From NCBI GenBank assembly GCA_024195265.1, contig JAJLRJ010000006.1, positions 33,106,434 to 33,170,433 on the forward strand: a stretch of DNA of 64,000 bases, in the 5' to 3' direction. This DNA is from Dendrophyllia cribrosa (taxonomy: Eukaryota > Cnidaria > Anthozoa > Scleractinia > Dendrophylliidae). The first letter of the stretch is position 1; every line of letters begins with the position of its first letter. The translations under genes and the position numbers were made by a program. Under the pieces are notes generated by a model. It ran no database searches. It saw nothing but the letters and a program-made list of their open reading frames with translations, and was not told the DNA's origin. Of this stretch, positions 46,304 through 53,458 are shown in pieces.

Positions 46304-46421
46304 TAACATGGTGTATAATACGGTGTTCAACACGGTGTTTAACACGGTGTACAACACAGTGTTAAACGTTATTTTTTATGTATGATTTTCATTTTTATGT
46401 AATATAATAATATAACAATAA
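46304..46421. promoter_or_regulatory. Divergent promoter with AACACGGTGTT repeats
   Basis: Between the ATPase (leftward) and the PPxY protein (rightward) there are five imperfect copies of (T/C)AACACGGTGT(T/A) at about 46304, 46316, 46328, 46340 and 46352, spaced 12 bp. Each is a small dyad (ACAC-G-GTGT). TATAATATAAATG-like starts lie on both sides. It looks like a regulator-binding array or origin-like iterons. Confidence 0.6.
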
Positions 46422-47444
46422 ATGAGTTTACTTAAGTGGAAAGAACTTGCAAAGAGTAAATCTAAATTAGGTAATAAGATTAATCATGTACATAATACAA
46501 TTAAAAAACATGATATTGGTCAGCAGACAAGCCAAGAGTCATTAGCGAAGGTATTCAAACCAGTGACTAGTAAATTAGATGATGTTATCGACAGTAATTT
46601 AGATTTAAGGGTACCTATAAGAAAGAAACGAGCACCTAAAAAAGGTGACCAAGGTATTGACTACATGCCTGAAGTTGACCCTTTCGAAGACATGCAAGTT
46701 GATGATTTATTTGGTGATTATGTCCCACCAAATCAAGAAAAACAACTGGTGCCAAAACCACCAACATATGAAGAATCTTTACAAGATCTTCTGGAAGGAA
46801 AGAAGGAGTTTTATGTTGATCCTCAGTACTTCCCTCAGGAACCACATGATATACCACCAGAATATGACGACGACGATGAGATCGATTATGGATTAGATGA
46901 TGAAGATATAAGTAATGAGAATTTGAATGATATTGGTATTACGGATTATGAAAATGTGGAAATGAGGTTAAATCAACCAGAAATGACACATAAAAAGACT
47001 AAGGCCTATCTTAATAAGATTATAAAAAATGCTAAAGCAAAAAGAAGTCAATTAGGTGGATTTAAGTCACATGTTACAAAACAGTTCAAAAGTGGGGCTA
47101 TATCAGAAGCTGAGAGACAAATGCGAAACAAAAGAATAGACAATGCAAGAGTTACTTTAAATGAATACATAAAACATTATAATACTAAATTGGAAACAAT
47201 AAAAGGTTCTGGAATCCAGAGTCGGGGAAAAAAACAGAGAGGTGGAAATGTTATGTTTTTTAATGATGTAAAGCAGCTTTTGAAAAAATTGGAATTGATT
47301 ATTGGTGAAAGATTGGCAGGGAATACCAGCATTGAGATGCGAAATATGGGAGTAACTGTACTAGACAAATTATTAGAAATGTCGACAATCAATAGATCGC
47401 AGTATAATAAATTGTATGGTCAATATTTTAAAAATATAATGTAA
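46422..47444 (+). CDS. Virion-associated protein with two PPxY late-domain motifs
   Basis: 340 residues. It has a basic N-terminus, PPTY (113-116) and PPEY (145-148) motifs, and an acidic stretch (149-162), then a basic helical C-terminal half. PPxY motifs bind WW domains of Nedd4-family ubiquitin ligases, and adenovirus protein VI has one. QLGG-F (210-214) and QRGG-N (272-276) look like sites for the element's adenain-type protease. The likely role is a cement or membrane-active core protein. No enzyme domain is visible. It is the first gene of the rightward structural cluster. Confidence 0.65.
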   Translation: MSLLKWKELAKSKSKLGNKINHVHNTIKKHDIGQQTSQESLAKVFKPVTSKLDDVIDSNLDLRVPIRKKRAPKKGDQGIDYMPEVDPFEDMQVDDLFGDYVPPNQEKQLVPKPPTYEESLQDLLEGKKEFYVDPQYFPQEPHDIPPEYDDDDEIDYGLDDEDISNENLNDIGITDYENVEMRLNQPEMTHKKTKAYLNKIIKNAKAKRSQLGGFKSHVTKQFKSGAISEAERQMRNKRIDNARVTLNEYIKHYNTKLETIKGSGIQSRGKKQRGGNVMFFNDVKQLLKKLELIIGERLAGNTSIEMRNMGVTVLDKLLEMSTINRSQYNKLYGQYFKNIM

Positions 47445-47457
47445 CTTTATTATATAT

Positions 47458-48204
47458 ATGGAACGAGAGATAGTATTATCCTCTTATAGTGTGAAATCCC
47501 AATTAAATAATAAACCTGAAGATTTCACAACAAAATTTACTAGATCAATGATATTGGATAGTAATATGCAATATGTTATTGGTCTTAACAGAATTATCAA
47601 TATGAGTTTTACATGGTTTAATGTTAATGCTGGATACAACAATCAATTAATCAAATATAGCTCCGATAGTGGTTCAACATTTCACAACATCAACTTTCCA
47701 GCCGGGGTCTGGAATTATACTGATTTCGATGAATATATAAAAGATATAACAAAGAACGGTGATGAATATCCAATCACTCTTGAATTTGATAATACTACAT
47801 TTAGGGTTACAATTACATTGGCTCAGAATTATCAGCTTGATTTGACGCATTCCAATTTTAATGATCTAATCGGGTTTGATAAGACAGTATTATCTAATGA
47901 AACAAATATAGGGCCGAAAGTGCCCAATCTCAGTCAAGACACAGATATCCTGAATATCCATTGTGACCTAATTAATGATTCACTAGTAGACGGTCAAGAT
48001 ACAGACATCATTTATTCCTTCTCGACCAGTGTACTCCAACCTAGTTACTCCTTTACCCTCGAACCACGAAGAGTCACATTCAATCCAGTCAATAAGAATA
48101 ATATTAGTAGTATCAGGGTATACATTACTGATGGAAAAAGAAGATTAGTTAACCTGAATGGAGCAGATACATCTTTCTCACTGATTCTGAAAAGTATAGA
48201 ATAA
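47458..48204 (+). CDS. Minor capsid (penton) protein, single jelly-roll
   Basis: 248 residues, beta-rich throughout. A block with NDLIGFDKTVLSNE, LNIHCDLINDSLVDG and IIYSF, then the C-terminal VTFNPVNKNNISSIRVYITD and LVNLNGADTSFSLILKSI, match the pattern of Polinton/virophage penton proteins. Penton pentamers close the capsid vertices. It starts 13 bp after the previous stop (TTATTATATATATG context) and precedes the pX-like gene and the major capsid gene, as in a late transcription cluster. Confidence 0.8.
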   Translation: MEREIVLSSYSVKSQLNNKPEDFTTKFTRSMILDSNMQYVIGLNRIINMSFTWFNVNAGYNNQLIKYSSDSGSTFHNINFPAGVWNYTDFDEYIKDITKNGDEYPITLEFDNTTFRVTITLAQNYQLDLTHSNFNDLIGFDKTVLSNETNIGPKVPNLSQDTDILNIHCDLINDSLVDGQDTDIIYSFSTSVLQPSYSFTLEPRRVTFNPVNKNNISSIRVYITDGKRRLVNLNGADTSFSLILKSIE

Positions 48205-48221
48205 TATAACATAATAGTATA

Positions 48222-48620
48222 ATGAAACCGTATGAATTCAAAAGATTTTACCATCCAAAACTTGGTAAATTTGTATATCAACACAAAGGGTCTGGGCTTA
48301 TCGTTGATAATATTTTCAAACCATTAAAGAGTGTGGCATCATCTGTTTTCAAGAAATTTGCTAAGCCAATAGCAAAGAAGGCGTTAGAATCGGGGATATC
48401 CCATGCAGGTGAGCGACTGGGTAAGGCGGTATCAGAGAAGTCAGGAGACCTAATAATGAAAAGATTGGCAAATTTGAGAAAAGGAGCTACAAGACAAACA
48501 GCAATTGTTCCATCCTCACCCATTAAACAGCAACAGCAAGATGAAAGTACTGATATGATACTCAATAGACTCATTTCTGGAGATGGTTTGAGGAGAAGAC
48601 GTAGAGTGAGATTAGTATAG
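48222..48620 (+). CDS. Small basic amphipathic protein, pX/pVI-like
   Basis: 132 residues. GSGLIVDNIFKPLKSVASSV and FKKFAKPIAKKAL form an amphipathic helix. The C-terminus is SGDGLRRRRRVRLV, an arginine tail like DNA-binding core peptides. Small, membrane-active and DNA-binding proteins of this kind occur beside the capsid genes in adenovirus-like elements. The ISGDG and KGSG motifs resemble the adenain type-2 cleavage pattern. The role is inferred from context. Confidence 0.6.
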   Translation: MKPYEFKRFYHPKLGKFVYQHKGSGLIVDNIFKPLKSVASSVFKKFAKPIAKKALESGISHAGERLGKAVSEKSGDLIMKRLANLRKGATRQTAIVPSSPIKQQQQDESTDMILNRLISGDGLRRRRRVRLV

Positions 48621-48688
48621 AATCAATAAAATGATTTTAATATGAATATATTTTTTAATTGTTAAAATTTATCTAACATAATATTATA

Positions 48689-49954
48689 ATGTCATTTAGA
48701 ACAGATAATTTTCTTCAAAGAAATGAGTTGGTGCGATTCCAACTCGATGATGTAATCAGGTCCCCAGCTAACGGTCAACACCAAGCGAAAAATGGGTATA
48801 AATTTACAATTAATGATCGATCGAGTTTCTATGATTGGTACAATGCATATTATGAGGTCCAGTTTCAGGTACAAAAATTGGATGATGGTACAGCTTATGG
48901 TGCTGATAGGATAACAATAATAAATGGAGCCCATAGTTTGATTTCTCACATGATGATTAAAAGCGCTGGGAAAATTGTGTACGACACTGATAATCTACAC
49001 AAGGTCACTTTTGTGAAGAATTTGCTGGAATATTCTGATGATTACTCTAGAAGTGTAGCAAAGAATAGTCTTTGGTATTTGGATACAAATCATCTGATAG
49101 CTAATGCTAATCAAAATGCAGGTTATGAGGCTAGACGGCTTCTTACAACAGGTAATAATGATGTAAATGCAATTGTACCTCTTAATCGTTACAGTTTCTT
49201 CGAAGAGCTGGAGGATAAGATGTTGGTACCCATGCAGCTGCAGTTCAATTTACACCTCCAGAATGATGACGAACTGCTTCAAAAAACTGCAGCAGTTGAT
49301 GATGGAAGGGTTGTCATTGACAGATTCCTACTATGGGTCCCAAAATTGACTCCAAAGGACAGTCTGTACGATAAGTTTGTTAGCTCTTTTTTGAAAGAGG
49401 ATAAATGGACGTATCTCAGAGAAATGTATGAAGTGTCAGCACCAACACATAGTAGTGGATTCTTCCAGATTTCTTCTAGTATTGACAATGTTAAAGCAAT
49501 TTTTATATACCTACAACGTGCTAAATCAAACAATCCAGAGGCAAATCCATATGAATTTGACACTTTCAACCTTAATGCCGATCGTGGCAATGGTAGTTAT
49601 TTGACAACATGTCGTCTAGAATATGGGAATGGTATTTTCTACCCAGAGACTGAATACGATTCAGAATCAAAAGTAAGAATCTTTAACGATTTGATGTCTT
49701 ATGCTATGAGAAGAAATGATTACAATACAGGAGTTCAGTTGAATTTGGCAAATTATAATAGTCTCTACCCACTCATATTTTTCGATCTATCATATCAAGC
49801 AGAGAAAGTAACAAGAGACCCCAAACAGTTGATTTTTAGGTATAAACTCAATGCTAATAGTGCTGGAGACAGTCCTTTCAACGTACATGCTATCGTCCTA
49901 TATGATGAAACAGTTGTCATTGACAAGGTGGGTAATGAATTGGTTATAGTGTAA
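48689..49954 (+). CDS. Major capsid protein, double jelly-roll
   Basis: 421 residues, intact. Recognisable segments are SFYDWYNAYYEVQFQVQKL, AHSLISHMMIKSAGKIVYDT, LNRYSFFEELEDKMLVPMQL, VIDRFLLWVPKLTPKD and the C-terminal FRYKLNANSAGDSPFNVHAI. This is the arrangement of Polinton hexon-type major capsid proteins, which form trimeric capsomers. It begins at AACATAATATTATAATG. With the penton gene, ATPase and protease nearby it completes the conserved morphogenesis module. Confidence 0.87.
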   Translation: MSFRTDNFLQRNELVRFQLDDVIRSPANGQHQAKNGYKFTINDRSSFYDWYNAYYEVQFQVQKLDDGTAYGADRITIINGAHSLISHMMIKSAGKIVYDTDNLHKVTFVKNLLEYSDDYSRSVAKNSLWYLDTNHLIANANQNAGYEARRLLTTGNNDVNAIVPLNRYSFFEELEDKMLVPMQLQFNLHLQNDDELLQKTAAVDDGRVVIDRFLLWVPKLTPKDSLYDKFVSSFLKEDKWTYLREMYEVSAPTHSSGFFQISSSIDNVKAIFIYLQRAKSNNPEANPYEFDTFNLNADRGNGSYLTTCRLEYGNGIFYPETEYDSESKVRIFNDLMSYAMRRNDYNTGVQLNLANYNSLYPLIFFDLSYQAEKVTRDPKQLIFRYKLNANSAGDSPFNVHAIVLYDETVVIDKVGNELVIV

Positions 49955-50048
49955 AAAAGTAATAAATTGCTAATCAAATAATAATATCCTTATTTCATAT
50001 ATGTTTTATAACTGGAAAAAATTATATAACATATATTATATACAGCAA

Positions 50049-50867
50049 ATGACTCAACTTTTTGAGATTAATGTGAAATTGTCTGACAATCAAAAGAAGA
50101 ATCTTAGCAATGCTTTCCATAAAAGGGAAACGATTGTTCTCAGGCTTTCAAAGGACTCTCTTCATGGGAATGATACTCTATATGTTCCAGCGATGGTAAA
50201 AAAAAGGTTGGAGAAAAATCGGCTATTGAAGAAGGGGATGGATATCAAACTAGCTAAGACTAAAATTAGAAAGCAAGTTGGTGGTAGTCTACTAACTTCT
50301 ATTTTAACTCTAGGTAAAGCTTTAGCACCAACTCTAGGAAAAACCCTTAGTCTATCAGCTCTTGCTGGATTGGCTTCAGAAGGTGCTTCTCAAGTAGTTA
50401 AATCAATCTCTGGCAAAGGCGTACAGTCGGGTGGTTTTCTCGTACCACAAGACAAAATTAATAAGCTGATAGAATATAAGCATCTTTTATCGACGAAACA
50501 AAAACAGGATATATTGAATGCCCTTCAATCAGGTTCAGGTGTTCATGTGAAACCAACAAAAACACAATCAGGTGGATTTTTAGGCACTCTGTTGGCAAGC
50601 ATTGGTGTTCCACTCCTTCTAAATGCTTTGACTGGTAAAACTGGTAGTGGGGCTCCACGAATGGGAACTAGTAAGAAAAAGGAGGGTAAGGGAGCTCCGA
50701 GAATTGGTGCATACAGACAACCACCTCCATTTATAGGTACATGGGATAATCCAATTGGTATGGGGATTAAAAAAAAACTACCAAAAAAAAACAAGTCGGG
50801 AGAAGGCATACTATTAGGGAAAAACAGCCCATTCAATGGCATCCCACTTCTAGGAGCAATACTGTAA
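50049..50867 (+). CDS. pX-like virion precursor, possible -1 frameshift donor
   Basis: 272 residues from ATG 50049, or 288 from 50001. It has a lysine-rich N-terminus (KKRLEKNRLLKKGMDIKLAK) and Gly/Ala-rich hydrophobic segments. QSGG-F occurs twice (residues 142-146 and 189-193 of the longer form) and QVGG-S once (92-96). The segment after the second site, GGFLGTLLASIGVPLLL, resembles the C-terminus of adenovirus pX. A basic GAPRMG/GAPRIG tail follows. Near the end, A AAA AAC (50786-50792) lies in frame, and the -1 frame is the protease. It is probably a core/membrane precursor cut by the protease. Confidence 0.68.
   Translation: MTQLFEINVKLSDNQKKNLSNAFHKRETIVLRLSKDSLHGNDTLYVPAMVKKRLEKNRLLKKGMDIKLAKTKIRKQVGGSLLTSILTLGKALAPTLGKTLSLSALAGLASEGASQVVKSISGKGVQSGGFLVPQDKINKLIEYKHLLSTKQKQDILNALQSGSGVHVKPTKTQSGGFLGTLLASIGVPLLLNALTGKTGSGAPRMGTSKKKEGKGAPRIGAYRQPPPFIGTWDNPIGMGIKKKLPKKNKSGEGILLGKNSPFNGIPLLGAIL
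50786..50792 (+). promoter_or_regulatory. Candidate -1 ribosomal frameshift heptamer (to protease)
   Basis: A AAA AAC in the zero frame of the pX-like gene (codons CCA AAA AAA AAC AAG). The -1 frame has a TAA at 50768-50770, 18 nt before the heptamer, and is then open to the protease stop at 51325. I could not identify a convincing downstream stem by eye. Confidence 0.55.
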
Positions 50868-51325
50868 AACCGAAATTCCACAAAGACATCCCGTTAAGTA
50901 ATCATGATCTAATAAAATGGTGCAGATATTTAAACATCCCAATCAAAGATGTTCTGTCAAGGGATAAAAGAGTTTCACATAACCATAGACAGGCGTTATT
51001 TATCTACAATCTTGAACCCTCATACATGCAAGGAAGTCATTGGGTGGCCACATATGTAAAAGATAACGTCATCAATTATTTTGATAGTTTCGGTATGCCT
51101 CCATTTCAAGAGATCGTAAATCATAGCAAAAGAAAGAATTTGACTCTGTTACATCAAAACAATCAAATCCAAAATATAAAAACGTCAACATGTGGTTACT
51201 TCTGTTTATACTTTCTCAACGAGATGAATCGAGGTAATTCATATTACAATCTATTGGAAGTGTTCGACATATATGACACAATGAAGAATGAGAGATTCCT
51301 CGAACATTATTTTGGAAATATCTAA
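50792..51325 (+). CDS. Adenain-type cysteine protease, no upstream AUG
   Basis: The conserved frame starts at about 50870 (LSNHDLIKWCRYLNIPIKDV) and holds GSHWVA (catalytic His), YFDSFGMPP (Asp/Asn position), a Gln, and TSTCGYFCLYFLNEM (catalytic Cys). This is the adenovirus/ULP1-like protease order. It matures virion precursors. The first ATG of the frame (51026) would remove about 50 conserved residues, and no ATG exists between the TAA at 50768 and 51026. The frame is -1 to the preceding gene and opens just before an A AAA AAC site, so a frameshift fusion is the simplest reading. Splicing or a non-AUG start are alternatives. Confidence 0.8.
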   Translation, partial: QVGRRHTIREKQPIQWHPTSRSNTVKPKFHKDIPLSNHDLIKWCRYLNIPIKDVLSRDKRVSHNHRQALFIYNLEPSYMQGSHWVATYVKDNVINYFDSFGMPPFQEIVNHSKRKNLTLLHQNNQIQNIKTSTCGYFCLYFLNEMNRGNSYYNLLEVFDIYDTMKNERFLEHYFGNI

Positions 51326-51337
51326 CTTATATATATA

Positions 51338-52126
51338 ATGGTAAAATCATATTGTGTTAGACAGAAGAAAGTCACTGAATGTGTTCCGGGTAGTGAAAGA
51401 TATGAAAAAACTAAAAATGGTCGAACTATGTTAAAATGCATTTGTGCTGAATGTGGAATCATAAAGACCAAATTTGTTAATAACCAGGGAAAACTAATTG
51501 AGCCCTCACAATCGGGGGGCTTTTTAGATATAGAAGGTAGTCACAGTCTTGGTGAAATAGCAGCTAAAAGCGCTTTAAAAGGTTTGTATAATTTAGGTAG
51601 AATCGGAGCATCAAAGGCAATTAAATCTGATTTTGCAAAACGAAAGATTAAAGGTACTGTAAACAAATACCTTGATCAAGCGCTTGACAGTTTTACTGGT
51701 GATATAAGCCGAAAACTGGACCCTCTTCATGGTGGTGCTGTTGATATTCATAAGGCTATCGGTAAATTACCAATACCAAAAGGGGGGTGGACATTACCCG
51801 GTCATAAATATACTGGCCCATATAATGATTTAAAGAGTCAAGTGAAATATGACCCAACGACTGGCCAAATATTAGAAATATACGACAAACCAACGGGTAA
51901 AACTGATGCAATAGCAATGCAACACGATGTTGATTATTCAGTCTGCAAGGATGATAGGAAATGTAAAAATAAGGCAGACCGAAAAATGGTTCAAGCTTTA
52001 GACAACGTACCGTATAATGAAAGACAATGGGGGCATTGGTTGGCTAGAAACACGATTGATATAAAACAGAAATTAGGCCTTGGTGTTAAACAAAAAAGGA
52101 AGCCAAAAAACGGAAAGCGGCGTTGA
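51338..52126 (+). CDS. DUF5679-like zinc domain plus parvovirus-type PLA2 domain
   Basis: 262 residues. Residues 1-47 (SYCVRQKK...KNGRT...CICAECG) look like a DUF5679-type zinc ribbon with one Cys replaced. QSGG-F (58-62) and LHGG-A (130-134) are likely protease sites that would free the C-terminal part. Residues 148-235 carry LPGHKYTGPYND (calcium loop) and HDVDY (196-200, His-Asp catalytic pair), the pattern of the PLA2 domain of parvovirus VP1. Such domains help virions breach membranes. The basic tail KQKRKPKNGKRR contains an in-frame A AAA AAC. The start lies in TATATATAATG. Confidence 0.78.
   Translation: MVKSYCVRQKKVTECVPGSERYEKTKNGRTMLKCICAECGIIKTKFVNNQGKLIEPSQSGGFLDIEGSHSLGEIAAKSALKGLYNLGRIGASKAIKSDFAKRKIKGTVNKYLDQALDSFTGDISRKLDPLHGGAVDIHKAIGKLPIPKGGWTLPGHKYTGPYNDLKSQVKYDPTTGQILEIYDKPTGKTDAIAMQHDVDYSVCKDDRKCKNKADRKMVQALDNVPYNERQWGHWLARNTIDIKQKLGLGVKQKRKPKNGKRR
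52105..52111 (+). promoter_or_regulatory. Candidate -1 ribosomal frameshift heptamer (to integrase)
   Basis: A AAA AAC in frame with CCA AAA AAC GGA. The -1 frame has a TAA at 52087-52089, again exactly 18 nt before the heptamer. Ten nt downstream, GTTGAG (52122-52127) can pair with CTCAAC (52142-52147), a 6-bp stem with a 14-nt loop. Confidence 0.6.
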
Positions 52127-53073
52127 GTAAAAATGATTGGGCTCAACAATTAGCCGATGAATTACATAAACCAATCAAACGAAAATTTAAAACAAGAAGA
52201 GTTATTGTTAATGGAATAGATGATATTTGGAGCGCTGACCTTGTAGAAATGCAGAAGTTTTCAAAATGGAATAAAGGATATAGATATTTATTAAATATCA
52301 TTGATGTGTTTTCGAAATTTGCTTGGAGCATTCCTATTAAAAATAAAACAGGTGATACAATCACTGAATCATTTGATGATGTTATTAAAAAATCAAAACG
52401 GAAACCTAAATTTATTTGGGTAGACCAAGGATCTGAATTCTATAATAAAACTTTCAAAGACTGGTTAAAGAAAAATAGTATTGAGATGTATTCTACTTTC
52501 AATGAAGGTAAAGCTGTTGTTATTGAACGTTTTAATCGCACTTTGAAAACTAAGATGTGGAAACAATTCACAGCCAAAAATACAACACAATATTTAGACA
52601 TGTTACCAAAACTATTAAATGAATACAACCATACAAAACATTCAAGCATAAAGATGACACCCGTTGAAGCATCTGATAAGGGGAAGGAAGGAACTGTTTA
52701 CTTCAATTTGTATGGTGATATAGAAACATTAAAACAGAAACCAAAATTCAAAATAGGTGATAAGGTCCGAATATCTAAGTATAAACGAAATGTGTTCGAC
52801 AAGGGTTATACACCAAATTGGACTGAAGAAGTTTTTACAGTCGATAAGATACAATACACTAATCCTATAAGTTACAAATTAAAGGATCTCAATGATGAAG
52901 ACATACAAGGGAGTTTTTATGAACCAGAACTATTAAAAGCCAAGCAGGATGTTTTCCGTATTGATAAAGTTATTCGGAGGGATTATAAGAAGAAACAAAC
53001 TTTGGTGAAGTGGAAAGGATATAGTGATAAATTCAACAGTTGGGTACCCATGAAGGATTTAAAAGATATATAA
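52111..53073 (+). CDS. Polinton retrovirus-like integrase with chromodomain, no AUG
   Basis: About 320 residues. The rve core has the Asp triad elements SADLVEM, IWVDQGSEFYNKTF and VIERFNRTLKTKMW (D..D..E; about 33 residues lie between the second D and the E). It is followed by NEYNHTKHSSIKMTP, an SH3-like part, and a C-terminal chromodomain (RIDKVIRRDYKKK..LVKWKGY..SWVPMKDL). It inserts the element and makes the 6-bp target duplication. The frame overlaps the PLA2 gene in -1, begins LSKNDWAQQL at a TTG, and has no ATG before residue 43 or so, inside the catalytic core. The N-terminal zinc-binding part usual in the family is absent or short. Confidence 0.9.
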   Translation, partial: RKAALSKNDWAQQLADELHKPIKRKFKTRRVIVNGIDDIWSADLVEMQKFSKWNKGYRYLLNIIDVFSKFAWSIPIKNKTGDTITESFDDVIKKSKRKPKFIWVDQGSEFYNKTFKDWLKKNSIEMYSTFNEGKAVVIERFNRTLKTKMWKQFTAKNTTQYLDMLPKLLNEYNHTKHSSIKMTPVEASDKGKEGTVYFNLYGDIETLKQKPKFKIGDKVRISKYKRNVFDKGYTPNWTEEVFTVDKIQYTNPISYKLKDLNDEDIQGSFYEPELLKAKQDVFRIDKVIRRDYKKKQTLVKWKGYSDKFNSWVPMKDLKDI

Positions 53074-53112
53074 AACACTTAAAAAGAAATATATAGTATA
53101 TATAGTACATAT

Positions 53113-53325
53113 ATGGAAAAATCAGAAAAAAATAATAGAGGACGTGGAAGACCTAGAAAATTAAGCGATGAAGAGAGAAAACAACATAAAACTAGTTATA
53201 TGTTGAATAAAAAGTGGTTTTGTGACATATGTAAAAATCAGAAAAACTACACGATGGCTGGAAAATTTTGTCACTTAAAAACAAACAAGCATATTAACAA
53301 TAAAGCTCAATATAAGCATGGTTAA
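53113..53325 (+). CDS. AT-hook and zinc-finger small protein
   Basis: 70 residues. An AT-hook core (RGRGRPRKLSDEER, about 9-22) is followed by a C2H2-like finger (WFCDICKNQKNY...FCHLKTNKHINN, about 35-63). It probably binds AT-rich DNA and may regulate transcription or replication of the element. Start context TATATAGTACATATATG. It lies between integrase and polB. Confidence 0.65.
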   Translation: MEKSEKNNRGRGRPRKLSDEERKQHKTSYMLNKKWFCDICKNQKNYTMAGKFCHLKTNKHINNKAQYKHG

Positions 53326-53345
53326 ATAAAAAATCATTATAAAAG

Positions 53346-53375
53346 TTTTAATTATCTATTATTAGATAATTAAAA
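53346..53375 (+). terminator. AT-rich perfect hairpin between small gene and polB
   Basis: TTTTAATTATCT (53346-53357) and AGATAATTAAAA (53364-53375) are exact complements around ATTATT. It could be a 3'-end signal or a binding dyad. The sequence alone does not decide. Confidence 0.45.
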
Positions 53376-53458
53376 TTTATTAATTATCATTTGAATTCTT
53401 GACTATATTTAAACGAACTTATAAAAGACACTTAAAGAATAATCTATAGTTATAATAT

